Below, in pieces: positions 20,690 through 31,628 of a stretch of 64,000 nt of DNA. The notes under the pieces were generated by a model. It saw nothing but the letters and a program-made list of their open reading frames with translations. It did not search any database and was not told where the DNA came from. The position numbers and the translations under genes were made by a program. Numbering within the stretch: the stretch's first letter is position 1; every line of letters begins with the position of its first letter. The DNA lies in contig WACJ01000265.1 of the NCBI GenBank assembly GCA_008973525.1, forward strand, positions 186,001 through 250,000, in the 5' to 3' direction. This DNA comes from Stenopsyche tienmushanensis (taxonomy: Eukaryota; Arthropoda; Insecta; Trichoptera; Stenopsychidae).

Positions 20690-22892
20690 AGAAAAACCAT
20701 GAAAAATAACATATTCAACACATTGTATGCCGATTTTTCTTGATCAGGGTTTGAACGCGACCCCAAAACCATTAATGAAATTTATGAACCAGACCTAATA
20801 ATACACATAAGTTAATTTTAACCTAAACGCTTTAAAATCAGGCGACAGAAAAATATAGGATGCCTTTAAACAGGACTTAGATCTTCAATTGAATCGGATC
20901 ATCTTCAATCAATAGAACAAAGTAAAATGACAAAACACATGCACATTATTATTTTAGAATTGAAAAACGCAATTCTTTTTCAGTTAATTTTTATAATTGA
21001 TGGCGACTATAGTTAATCATTGACTTGATAAAAATGGATTTCTTTCGGGATAACCTAATATGTTTGCAATTTTGAATGTGTTGGTCACCAAGATCTCATA
21101 GCTGTGATCTTGTCAATAACTAGTATTTTCATCTCTCCTGAACACGTTATTTTTCCTTTGCACCTTCTTCAGCTACTCGAAAACACACAATTTAAATTCC
21201 TTTCATTTTAATCATATATGATTTTGATAATCCTTTATTAATACCATCATTAATCGTAAGCTATTTATTTGGCAAGCGTCTCGCAAATAATTGGCTGAAT
21301 GGAAGAGAATACGTGTCCCAATAAAAAATATACATGTCTGTACCGTGCAATTTAACACAAAGTACTTTGAACTTATCAGCATTGTAAAAACAACGAAAAT
21401 GCTATCAAAAAACATTCGATCGTATGTTTTTCTGATGTAATTCTGATTATATAATTGAAAAATGCATTTAAATCGCCAATAGTATATATTTTATTTGCGT
21501 CATACAAAATCGAACATTTCATACGAATGTATTCTTGGATAATTCACGTTAATTTCAACTAAATTCAACGACATTTACTCCCTGTCTATAAATTATAATT
21601 TTTTTTTTCATAATGTACCATATTTGTTATAATTTTTTGGTAATTTCCCTAAGTAATTTATATGAGGATATAACGTTATAAGGATTTCAATTGCCTTCCG
21701 CGTATGGTTGTGTTATTATAGGGTTATATTAAGCTTTCCCTTACTGTATTAAAAATACCCACCGATGATATGTATTTGGTACACCACTATTACTTTTATT
21801 GATTATAGTTGAGGTTAATATGGAACAATTTTTCATCATCACCGGTAGGATAAGGCTAATACGAATTTTGAGAAAGTTGCCTACTCTGAATATGAGTGAA
21901 TGTTCTTCATTCCGTTGTAATAATGATTGTTTGCGTTGTAAAATATCAGTACTACTTGATTTGGTGGATTCTCTTTTTAATATAAGAATTGTACATTTTA
22001 AGCATAATGAGGGTTGTTCTGATTGTAAAACGTTTAATTCAAAATATACTATAAACACTAAGTAGGTCGTTTGTTATATATAAAATATAATATATTTATG
22101 GTCCCGTTATTTCGTAGGTGCTTGATGGTCACAGCGTGGGTGTTTGTATGTGGGCGTTCGTGGGAATGCGTCTCGGGTGATAGTGTGTGTGTGTGTGCCC
22201 CAGCATCCAGGGGCTGCGGCCACTGGACCAAACCCCTCGCTTCGGCAATCTTCGGCAAGTTTCGGCTCAGTCTTCGCGTCGGAAAACCTCGTGAAAATTC
22301 GTCGGCAGCGCCACGCGGAAAATTCAAGAAGCGCTTCGTGTTTAACACAAAAAATGACCCGACATTTACATACGTCAAGTGCACACACGACAGCCCTTAT
22401 TACTTAACCGAAAGGAAATTACCTATTAAATAGCATAATTCTTGTTTTTACCATCATCACCTTATCCAATGGGTTCTCAAACTTTCGTTATAAATGATCA
22501 CAACCGTAAGCAAAATAATCCTTCCAGGGTGGGAATTTAAATACGTTTCGCATGGCTGTAACTGTGTTAACAATCAGGGCTTCGCTGTATTTAACCAAAC
22601 AACACAAATATAATTTAAAATTAATTTCACAAATAGAACATAGTTAAAAAATTTTGAAATAACTTTACAAAATGCCATATACAATATAGCGATTCTCAAA
22701 GTGTGGATATACTTTTTATTTTTGTTGTAATCGCACACTAAAAACTAAAAATAAAACAAACAACATTAGAATTACTCAATTTTTCGATGTTGTTCCAATG
22801 GGGTTCTATGTTAAGTGTAAATTTATATTCAACATAAATTTTAATCGTTTGAGTGCTTTGTAAATTTTCGCAAATATGAAGATATTACATCT
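20690..22892. other. Gene-free stretch with a GC-rich island
   Basis: AT-rich without a supported gene, except a GC-rich patch at about 22110-22350. A 120-codon plus-strand frame (22071-22433) and overlapping minus frames there have no recognisable domain; tgtgtgtgtg words and CpG-rich text suggest a non-coding island or an unrecognised first exon. Confidence 0.35.
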
Positions 22893-23021
22893 TCTAATAT
22901 ATAAAAAAAATAATGTTTGTTTGTCCGTATTTAATGCGCTGCCACACCGTTCATCCGATTACAATAAAACTTTGTCAACTTATTGTTTACACTTACGAAA
23001 ATAACATAGGTATAATAATCA
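22893..23021 (+). mobile_element. Helitron-like element (HLE copy 4), 5' fragment
   Basis: Plus-strand start TCTAATATATAAAAA, then tgtttgtttgtccgtattta and the gcgctgccacaccgttcatc block. It is truncated after the word ataacataggtata. The 3' CTAG end is missing. Confidence 0.8.
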
Positions 23022-24962
23022 TCTCGTAGGAGTATTTTACTCAATGTAACATATTGACATTATGAGAAAATGAAGACCTATTCAGATCATGATCTGATCA
23101 AAGATAATTCCTAAAGGTTGATCTTCGCACATATTTAAGACTTGGTCATGAAGTTTTTTTACAAATATTTATACAATACACAGTCGTTATTATCGTGGCA
23201 ATATGCACATCTAAATTGCCATTAAATTCGCAGTAAAACGCATATAGATAAATATCATATTTTTATATGTATTTAGTTAAAATTGATAAACGATAATTTA
23301 CGATAGCGCGATTATGATATCACTTATAAATATAGTAGTGACAAAGGTCATGTGAAACGTATATAATTTTGAAAAAAAAAACGATAAAATAATGATTTAA
23401 CCGGTTGACGCGCACGTCTGGAATAACGATTTTCGCAATTTATGAACGTAAAATTGGAGTTAAACCATCGCTAAAACACACAATTGTTATAGTTTTGAAT
23501 CAATGACATTGATTGTTGACAGTAGCGTTATCTGCCTCATTTCAATTCTCAGAGAAGTTTGAGAGTTTTTAAACCGCTTAAGTTTGTTTTCGTTTTGATG
23601 AGTTTCGTTGATGTGAGATACATAAGTGTCCACGAAGACGGTATGCATAGACTTATCTGGTACAAAAAGCATGTATTATCTGCTGACGCATGACGGGATT
23701 TGACGGCTGTGTACGTCAAAGTATTACTCTGTAGCGTGGGAATCATTTATGATACGGATACAAGGCTAAATACGGATTTCCATCGCATGCTGCGAGTCCG
23801 TCTCGGGGCTGCGGAGCCCTGTCGATTGAGGAGCGGATGCCCCGTCGCTTCTAGTTGAGACCCTTCAGGCTAAGATGAGAGGCGCGCGGACGCGTTTGGC
23901 CCCCGAACAATTGGTGTAGGTGCAAATCCGAGATGCACTTAAGCGGCACGTATATCTTCACCCTAGTCCTAGTGAGAAAAGAAAGGACTGGACGTGAACT
24001 GATCATGATGAACTTCGATACTTTCACACAGATCATGCTAACTTCCCTGTAAATTAAACTCAGAGATCATTCTACCTTCAATATTGAGCAAACGAAGAGA
24101 TAAATGTATGATACAGATGATGTATATAACACTTTCATATGAATTAATATACTTCAGCAGTGGATTGTTAATAGCTGTATTATAATGATATTGAAAAATT
24201 TGAAATTTGTGCTTTGGATCATTGTTTTGATAGCATTTAAAACCGTTTCCCAGATTCAATATTACTGCCCTTTGGCGTAAATTATTTTTTTAGAGTATCT
24301 TAATATTTATACTGATCCTTCGATGAAAATCAAATTAGCAACTCCAATCGCCGAATCATATTAAGCGAATCGTTTCTTTGGATTCCTTACAAATACAATG
24401 TTCTTTTGGCAGTTCTGCATTGGAATCCAGCCTTCTTTATAACGTTTTTAATTATTTTTGGCCTTAAGCCCATTCCTGTCTAACTTTGTGGTAAAATTTG
24501 ACGCATTTATTCGAGAATTTCCCTAAAAATATTTTATTTTCCAGTCAATTTTTTCCAAATCTATTGCGATGATTAATAATTAATATATGGACTTGTTTTT
24601 AAGAAAAAGGACGAAGATTGCGAGCTTCAAGCAAAAAACATGTAATTCATTAATATTCCCCCGGTAATCGCGACCCCCCGTTAATCGCTATCTTTTTCAG
24701 AGCGTATCCTCCATGATAAACTTGTACTTTTCTTCTTCTTTACATTTTATTTCATTTCTAGCTTTAAAAAATAAAATAAAACTTCGCTATGTTTACAAAA
24801 TTAATTGTGTCCCATAACTTTTGTGACACTACTGTGCATAAAAAAAAATGTTCTGAATATCTCATAAGATATCAGATATCGTATCAGACAGATATCATAA
24901 GACATCTCATCGTAATGCGATCGTCAGTCTTTCATTGGCTTTCAAAAACGATCGACGTAATA
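23022..24962. other. Gene-free stretch upstream of the BIR gene
   Basis: AT-rich with a GC-rich patch at about 23775-23960 (contains a gggct/agccc hairpin). No supported gene. The open frame of the BIR protein continues back to 24789, but that segment is AT-rich and not BIR-like. Confidence 0.35.
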
Positions 24963-25514
24963 ATGGATTCAACAATGGAAACATTAGAAAATCGATTGCA
25001 AACGTTTGTAAAGTGGGATAATCCTCATATCAGTCCTTCAGTATTAGCCAAGGCAGGGTTCTATCGCATTGATTCCGAGACCGAAGACTCAGTGCAATGC
25101 TTTTGTTGTGATTTGGCCCTTGGGCGTTGGGAACCAGGAGACGATCCTGATCTGGAACATCGACGAAATCAAAATTCCGCATGTGATAATAACGAGAAAC
25201 GCATTAACGATAAAATCAACCCGATGCATATTCAATACGGCAAGTTTAATGATCGCCTACGCTCTTTTGAGGATAATTATGAGGATAATTATTATGGATT
25301 ATTTTCGAAACGTATGGCGATAGCTGGATTTTTTCGCACATATGTGCATGAATATGCTTGTTATTGTTGTGGGGTCATCGTTAACTGGAAGCAGGTTGGT
25401 GATGAAGATCCTTGGGATAAACACGCATCTATATCACCCACTTGTCGATACGTTCAACTTCTCGGCAAGCTCCTACGAGATAATTACTACCTTGAGCGTC
25501 CTCCAAATCTTTAA
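24963..25514 (+). CDS. Two-BIR inhibitor-of-apoptosis-like protein
   Basis: Encodes 183 residues with two BIR zinc domains and nothing else. BIR1 (about 8-76) has the LAKAGFY motif and zinc ligands C46, C49, H66 and C74. BIR2 (about 96-165) has IAGFF and ligands C133, C136, H154 and C161; each domain has one residue more than the usual spacing. BIR domains bind caspases or IAP-binding-motif proteins in the cytoplasm and restrain cell death. There is no RING, so it should lack ubiquitin-ligase activity. I chose the ATG at 24963 because the BIR fold starts right after it; an in-frame ATG at 24789 would add 58 unconvincing residues. It is intronless, and the stop is followed at once by AAG|GTGAGT, a consensus splice donor. 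It could be a retrocopy, a transferred gene or a real small IAP. Confidence 0.85.
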   Translation: MDSTMETLENRLQTFVKWDNPHISPSVLAKAGFYRIDSETEDSVQCFCCDLALGRWEPGDDPDLEHRRNQNSACDNNEKRINDKINPMHIQYGKFNDRLRSFEDNYEDNYYGLFSKRMAIAGFFRTYVHEYACYCCGVIVNWKQVGDEDPWDKHASISPTCRYVQLLGKLLRDNYYLERPPNL

Positions 25515-26640
25515 GGTGAGTTATCATCCCTATAAATATTTCATTCATCCTTCTAGTTTATCTAGGCATGATCGCTCTAGATGAAAAACCGAATCATCTC
25601 AGGATTTCCCGCATGATCTGTTCAACTATCTATGTTCAAACGTCTAAGGATGTATAGGAAAAAAGCTGATTTAATTCAGTAATAACTCATCTGGATCCTT
25701 CAGAGAGAGAAATTTGACTTAGCTGTAGGCTTAAGATCATCATCTTTCTTCTAATTTTTTTCTTCTTTTTATTCAATTATTCATCACTAAATGTCGGCGA
25801 CATAAGTCTCAAAAAGTCACCATTCAACACAAAAAGTCAACACGCGATAATTCCTTCTTATTATATAACATTTGCAGTCCAAATACTTTTATAAAAACCA
25901 ATGCATTTTCAGTGAATTTATTAAAAAATAATTCTAATCAGCGTCGGCGAAAATTTGCTTCAAGGGGTTTTTTCCTCCATTTTTTTTCGCATTATCTATG
26001 TAAAATATACGAACTGACAATTGGGAGCTATAAATCCTTAAGAAAAACCTTCTTTATTTTTAAATCTTCCGCATAAAACAATCCGATGTTTCTAGTTGAT
26101 CAACCAAATATCCGCCCATATTGTGCGAATAATTTTTGGCTTATCTAGAAACATACTAGTGCCTTGTTCTGGATCTTTCTATTGCCAATTGCAAGTATTT
26201 TGCGATTCTTTTTAACTTATACAAATTTATATTTTTTTCTACTACTTTTCTCTCAACAGCTAATAAATCCACGACAAAATTGAATGTCATAGTAAAATGG
26301 TTTTATCTCTTCTAAAACATTTATTCGATTTCACATCAAAAATATGAAGCAGCTACAGAACATTTTTACAATGACCTGAGAAAAGATGTCTAGACGTTAT
26401 AGACATAGGAGCTGCCAATAAAAAATATCCAATACATATGAACAAAGGACTGCAAAGTGTTAAAATATCTAAAATGTACTAAATCCAAAGTGGCAAAAAT
26501 ATTAATTGACTGTTTTTATTTTCAGATTCCCAACAACAAAATTAAACAGGGGTCGAAACATATAAAATTACTTCAAGAATCATAATATTTTATTTTAACC
26601 AATTGCGTGCTTTTTATGCAGACTTTTTTAAGCATTCGCT
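25515..26640. other. Gene-free AT-rich stretch
   Basis: No supported gene. It ends in AAAGTGTTAA-like sequence at about 26452-26461, which resembles the end of a TTAA-type element but has no partner I could find. Confidence 0.35.
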
Positions 26641-26700
26641 TTAACACTTTACCGACCGGCGGTTTTTGTGCAAAATCGCAATTTTTAGCGCGTTCTACTA
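26641..26700 (+). mobile_element. Possible left end of a piggyBac-like element
   Basis: TTAACACTTTACCGACCGGC resembles piggyBac-type termini (TTAA target followed by CACTTT...). No matching right end ending AAAGTGTTAA was found downstream, so this would be a solo or truncated end. Confidence 0.35.
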
Positions 26701-26839
26701 AAATTGTCGTAACTTTTTTATTGATTTATATTTTTTTACGAAATCAATAGTTTCTTGATCAATTCAGATATTCCTCCCCTGTATTTTTTCACCCTGGCTT
26801 ATAACTATTTAAGCTAGTGTATTTATTTAATCATGTGGA

Positions 26840-26945
26840 AGTAAAATGGGAAACCACCACATAAATCCTTTCTCTGCTAAGATCTCTTATGGAGATCGCC
26901 TAAGTCCGATTTCGGATATGGCACATTAAGAATAATTAATTTATT
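26840..26945 (+). repeat. Dispersed repeat with ATGGAGATC core (copy 1)
   Basis: Shares the order tatggagatc..cctaagtccgat..cggatatggcac..ttaagaataa with copies at 32285-32375, 48475-48530 and 56105-56165. The core contains two small hairpins (GATCTC/GAGATC and TCCGA/TCGGA). Class unknown. Confidence 0.55.
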
Positions 26946-26996
26946 CTTTAAACGTATTTTCAAATTGATTAACAATTTAATTTATTTGAAGTACAC

Positions 26997-28052
26997 CCAT
27001 ATATGATTTTCATGAACTTATCTATTGCACCCCAATAGATGTATTACCTATCATAGGAATAAGGGTTCATATTTTATTTTCAATATGGTTTTTTATGAGA
27101 AAGGTCTTTGTTATAATGCCTCGACGAACCCGGGATTAGATTATTCCATTGATCAATTCAATGGATAAGCAATGTTCGTTTTGCAGTGGATTATATATCA
27201 AAGTCATATTCTGATAATGAAAAGATGATCTTGAATGATAATCGATTCTTTGAGTATTTAATGTTCCTTTCCTCTTAAAAAAGGACATACTTAAGTATCA
27301 GAATAGTCAAATGCTAGGCATTTGATTGCTAAATATATGCTTATATAAGCATGATTTAGATTGAATTCTTGTAGCTATTTTAATTAAGTAGCTATATGAA
27401 TTCTGAGAGGGAACTACTAACAGTTCCGTTCACTTTAAATATCCATAAGCCAATTCTGAGCTTATCGGCTTTTAAAAATATGTTCAGAACTAGTTAGCCC
27501 TCACACTAGGTTATCATATTTTTCATATACATCAATTATACATAGATTGTATATATTAACTCGCAGAGGTTCACGCGAGCATATATGTATATTTCGCCAA
27601 GTTCATACATAAAAGGCACTTGGCGAAAAGCACATATATGTTCGCGTGGAACTCTGTGTGTTAATATTTAGAGACGCTTGATAAATCACTCGTCCTGATC
27701 TAAGTATTAAACGTATATGTGGTGCATAGCCATATTTTTTAAGTCTATATAATCAGGTATTAGCTGCTCTAAAGCGGCGAAAACTATTACAATATTATTT
27801 AGAATTTTTGCAAAATATTGTTTTTAATGGCACATAAGACTTGTTATCTTATTGTGAATTTAATTTGTGAAATAAAAATATATTTGTACTTGTTGTCAAT
27901 CCTCTTTGTGTTAGGATTGACGTAGCTATTTTATCTAATCATCATGCAGCTATCCGATGGATTACCAAAGGAAATTTCCCGGCCATCTGATTGCTATTAG
28001 TCTATAAATTAAGTTTTTAATATCCTATTTTCATCTATTTTTCTAAATAGGA
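26997..28052. ncRNA. Hairpin-dense non-coding locus (candidate structured RNA)
   Basis: No coding frame, but an exceptional run of perfect stems: CCATAT/ATATGG and ATGAAC/GTTCAT enclosing ATCTATTG/CAATAGAT (26997-27088); ACGAAC/GTTCGT enclosing TCCATTGA/TCAATGGA (27124-27179); TATTCTGATA/TATCAGAATA (27207-27305); TCAAATGC/GCATTTGA (27307-27325); CTAAAT+ATGCTTAT with its partners (27329-27359); GAATTC+TAGCTA (27363-27403); GGAACT/AGTTCC (27410-27427); ATAAGC/GCTTAT (27445-27465); the 50-bp hairpin (27553-27667); GTCAATCCT/AGGATTGAC (27895-27921); TCCTATTT/AAATAGGA (28023-28052). The stems differ in sequence. An RNA product is inference; a graveyard of inverted duplications is the alternative. 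Confidence 0.4.
27553..27667. ncRNA. 50-bp-stem hairpin, miRNA/hpRNA-like
   Basis: Arms 27553-27602 and 27618-27667 are both 50 nt and align without any bulge around a 15-nt loop. Of 50 positions, 42 are Watson-Crick, 4 are G-U wobble (read on the plus strand) and 4 are mismatches. The stem is longer than a typical insect pre-miRNA but fits a pre-miRNA with its lower stem or a short hpRNA. I recognise no known miRNA in either arm. Confidence 0.55.
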
Positions 28053-28203
28053 AATATAATTATTCTATTTCAATTTTAATAATATTATTATTGTTTGTAA
28101 TTTAAATGAGGGATACAATTCCGTAATTTAAGTTTAAACAGTTTGTAACATATATAAATGTATATAGACTAGATGTATTCATTTATTGTACGATATTTTT
28201 GCA

Positions 28204-28209
28204 AATAAA
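28204..28209 (+). promoter_or_regulatory. Possible polyadenylation signal after the hairpin locus
   Basis: AATAAA in the context gcAAATAAAGtttttttt, downstream of the hairpin cluster. Isolated AATAAA is common in AT-rich DNA, so this is weak. Confidence 0.25.
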
Positions 28210-28391
28210 GTTTTTTTTATATATATAACGTATGAATCTTATTTTTGATAAGCAATACATAAAATAATATTTTAAAACATCAATGATTCTAACTAATTAA
28301 TTATTCCTACAAAACTGATTAATTCTTATTTTGTTGTTTTAGTATTGTAAATAAACAATATAGCAATCTACTGCGATGATGTTGCTGCTAT

Positions 28392-28561
28392 ATGTACTTA
28401 ATATTGCAATGCTTTGAAAGTTGTAATACTTCAATCAAGTTCCCGCGCTACAACTTTAGCCATGTCTATCGAAGCCCTAACCACCTTGTATCGAAAATAG
28501 ATGACGTTGCTTTAACAATAATTGACGTAGACTATTTGTAGACGAAAAGGCAGCTTTGTAA
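28392..28561 (+). repeat. Dispersed repeat, inverted partner of 41160-41304
   Basis: The segment from atgtactta to cagctttgta matches the reverse complement of 41160-41304. Landmarks are cgcgctacaactttagcca, cctaaccaccttgtatcgaaa and ttgtagac. This copy has about 25 extra bases near its left end. No terminal repeat or coding capacity. Confidence 0.8.
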
Positions 28562-28569
28562 ATTTAAAT

Positions 28570-29050
28570 TTAATGCCGCTATGTAACAAGCCTTGGTAGA
28601 CCGCAACTTTCCACTTGCATTGTATAAACACTGACTGAAACCAAAATTAGCTTTGTATAAATGTAAGTACTAAGCTTTTTTTTAAAAAAATAATGTTGAA
28701 ATACAAATTCAGAAATAAATGTTGATAAGAAATTAAAACTTAAGCGCATGTTTTTATTGCGAGCAGCATAGTCTGGAACGTGATAAAATGCACATTTCTG
28801 TGACCAAATGTGATCCTTAGCACCCGAGTTACCCTCAGCAGCAATAAATGCCTGCCATCCCGACGCTTTGGTGGAAGATGGAATTCTTATTTGAAATTTT
28901 GATATTTATTGAGACTTCAAAGCAGGGAGACAGTTCAGATGTTGACAAATACATGCCTGAACAAAAATCATTTTAAATAATGAGATCGAGCTCAAAGTTT
29001 GGCCTAAAAATGATGCAATAGAAAGATGGATCCACTGTAAATGCACAACA
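28570..29050. other. Gene-free AT-rich stretch
   Basis: No supported feature. Confidence 0.35.
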
Positions 29051-29723
29051 AGCACTTTAATCTTCGTGGGTCAAATTTGACCCATACCAGAAAATCAGTC
29101 GTTACAAGCATATGTTTGTATTATTTGCATAAATATGGATGGGTAAAATAAAATAAGCATTTCTCACAAAGCTATCGTTGTTTAATTTGAGGATCTTCAA
29201 AAATTAGCGAGTTTTATATAAAGTAACTATTTTTTTAAAGTCTTCTAAATAACACAAAAATGTAATTTTCTCATGAGATCAGCTTATAACTTAATTAAAA
29301 AATATATCTCACTATCTATCTCCTTAGGAACTGACAATATCACAAGTTTTAGTATTTATACTTTTTGACAACTAGTACACATAATATTTGGGATGGAATG
29401 TATCTTACAAATAAAATTGGAACTTTTTTAAAAAATTTTAAGCTTTTTTACGATTTGGAACAGCAACATACTTTCAATATTGTTGAAATATTCACCGAAA
29501 ATGAAAAAAATACGTACTTGGTATCGTGGGTCAAATTTGACCCAGACGGCCGCATACCTCAATTCTTACGGGAGCTACAACACTGTAAGTTTGTCCCCCC
29601 CCCACTCCCTGCCGCAGCTTGTGACATAATGAGAATACATATAAACGCGTTATTATATAAACGTTAAAGGAATAGAAACCAAATATGCTCCTGGGTCAAT
29701 TTTGACCGACATTTAAGGGTTAA
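29051..29723. mobile_element. TTAA-type element with repeated GGTCAAATTTGACC palindrome
   Basis: The palindrome TGGGTCAAATTTGACCCA occurs exactly at 29067-29084 and 29527-29544, and as a degenerate copy at 29692-29709. The last is followed by atttaaggg and TTAA (29720-29723). Reverse-complemented, the right end resembles the left end (CACTTTAAtcttcg before the palindrome), so I read this as a piggyBac-like MITE whose left TTAA has decayed. The 100-codon frame at 29365-29667 is not a recognisable transposase. Confidence 0.5.
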
Positions 29724-30263
29724 AAGCTACTCGAGATGACGATGTTGGTTTTGCTGGAAACATTTTTAGAAGTACATGAAGCTCAGTCTTTTATTTTGCT
29801 TGGAATGCATTTCAAAATTGCTACTATTCTCACAATCTCCAAAAATACATGATATTATTTACGAAATTCTATCAAATAAAGTTTAAATAATTTAAAGTGT
29901 GGCTATTAAATAATGAGACTAATGATGCATTTTAATTTCATCCAAGAAGTTAACATTTCTGCTGCTTTTTATTCCAATGCTCTTTCTGTATGCACTGCTG
30001 CATTCTGATCTTCCGCTGATAAAAGCAGAGCTGTATGTTATCCTTCATCAACTGTTGCAGAAATTCCATACTCTTCGTCCTCATCACAATTAATAATTTA
30101 AAACAGATTTGGACATGGATATAACAAGATTAAAGAAAAGTTTAATTAAACTAATACAACACTCAATCAGTTCGTAGATGTTTTTCACTTTAAGCTTTTT
30201 TCTTCTTCATTTGTGATCATTTTTTGGTAACTTCTTTAAAAAAAATCCTACGTATTTATTGAG

Positions 30264-30390
30264 TGATATGGCGTCCGATTGCGAGGCGCTCAATCGTCAT
30301 ATCAGCGGTCCGAAAAACGGACTGATTGGAAACACAGACCTTGTGTTTCCAATCAGTCCATACGGGGCCACGGGCGCTTCATACCCTCGG
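30264..30390 (+). repeat. Dispersed repeat (copy B, partner 6600-6790)
   Basis: Matches the copy at 6600 through the word cgtcatatcagcggt, then departs into the inverted duplication at 30319-30359 and resumes a related text (gggcc.., ctctgataaag). Confidence 0.6.
30319..30359. repeat. Perfect 18-bp inverted duplication
   Basis: Arms GGACTGATTGGAAACACA (30319-30336) and its exact reverse complement (30342-30359) are separated by 5 nt. The related copy at 6600 lacks the second arm. Confidence 0.92.
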
Positions 30391-31444
30391 CTCTGATAAA
30401 GCACATTTACTCGTTATATAATTAATGATTAGAAAAGAGGGGAATTTAGAGATTTTATCTTCGAAATTATGTAATATTTCATAGAATCAATCCTCATTTT
30501 TAAACATACAAACCGTGCCAAATTTTAGATCGATCATTTTGATCCAGGTCAAGACAGATTTTCTGTAAATAAATGCCGAGACGATGAATAAAGTCGGATA
30601 TCTATGAATGATTTGTGGCGATCAATTAAAAATTATGATAATTTCACATCTAATGTAAAATTCAAAACCGAATCGATTAAACTTATATTTTTTATCCGTA
30701 AGATAAACATAGATTTATCCGTAAGATAAAGATAAAATATAGAAAAAGGAAAGCGAAACCGATATATCTCATATATATCGTCTATTTTAGATAACAGTTA
30801 ATTCATGTCAAAAATAATAAATAGAGAAAAATGAGCGTCACTAAGCTGATGCAATTTTTTCATGTCTTACATTGGGTTCCCCCCAGGGGAAATCCATTCT
30901 TTATTTCAAATTCTTATCAGTATGAAATGAAAGTCGACAGCACGATAGTCTTATAAATAGACGTTATACTGCTTGATAAGATTTAATTGCAGATATTTCG
31001 TAATGACTCCAACGGCAAGATTAGCGAGTGTTCCAAAAATTTGGAATAACGCAAACTCGAACCGGACAGCTAGCTGCTAAATTATTTTTAATGCTCGGGA
31101 AAATGTCAGGAAGTCCTAGTAAAGTTGTCCAAATCGCCATTATTGCGGCTGGTGTTGCAAAATTGAAGCTGACAACCAAATTATTATCTGTCTGGCATGC
31201 GACCCCGCAATGAATATATCTGGCCGATCTAATCCGAGGAAAAGCAAATATATATTTATACATGCATCCACTAAGTTGTATACGATTAGAGTCTGAAACC
31301 TAAACATGTGGACACTTTGTAAATGTATCCGACTTAAATAAGCACCGTATGTTTGCAAACAATCTGTACAAAAACAACAACAAAAAATACGGAGAAACTC
31401 GCCAAACGTACTGTACAATAAATCCCATTTATTTATTTAAATAA

Positions 31445-31628
31445 TCTAATATATAAAAATCAATGTTTGTTTGTCCGTATTTAATGCGCTTCCATACCGT
31501 TCATCCGATTGTTATGAAACTTTGTTAACTTATTGTTTACACTTGCGGAAATAATATAAGCATAGTAAAAATATTGTTTGTGTATGCAGTTTGTTATGCG
31601 AGACGTGGCATTGCCGGGTAATCATTAG
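31445..31628 (+). mobile_element. Helitron-like element (HLE copy 5), short form
   Basis: Plus strand: A|TCTAATATATAAAAATC start, a single half-unit (cgcttccataccgttcatcc), and a 3' end with gacgtggcattgccgggtaa and a degenerate CTAG (TTAG). Only one half-unit is present, so it is an internally deleted copy. Confidence 0.82.

Larger units (their letters stand above)
29724..31444. other. Gene-free stretch
   Basis: No supported gene. It includes a repeat copy at 30264-30390 with an inverted duplication. Overlapping frames at 31020-31260 have no recognisable domain. Confidence 0.35.

Noticed and set aside
26452..26661. A facing pair AAAGTGTTAA and TTAACACTTT, as if flanking a TTAA element
   Set aside because: The orientation is outward (ends point away from each other), so they do not bound one element; the right one is listed only as a possible solo end.
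26997..27470. CRISPR-like array of palindromic repeats
   Set aside because: The hairpins differ from each other in sequence and spacing; there are no direct repeats and the genome is eukaryotic.
29365..29667. 100-codon plus-strand frame as a transposase ORF
   Set aside because: No catalytic or zinc motif; it is read across palindrome copies and a C run within a MITE-like element.
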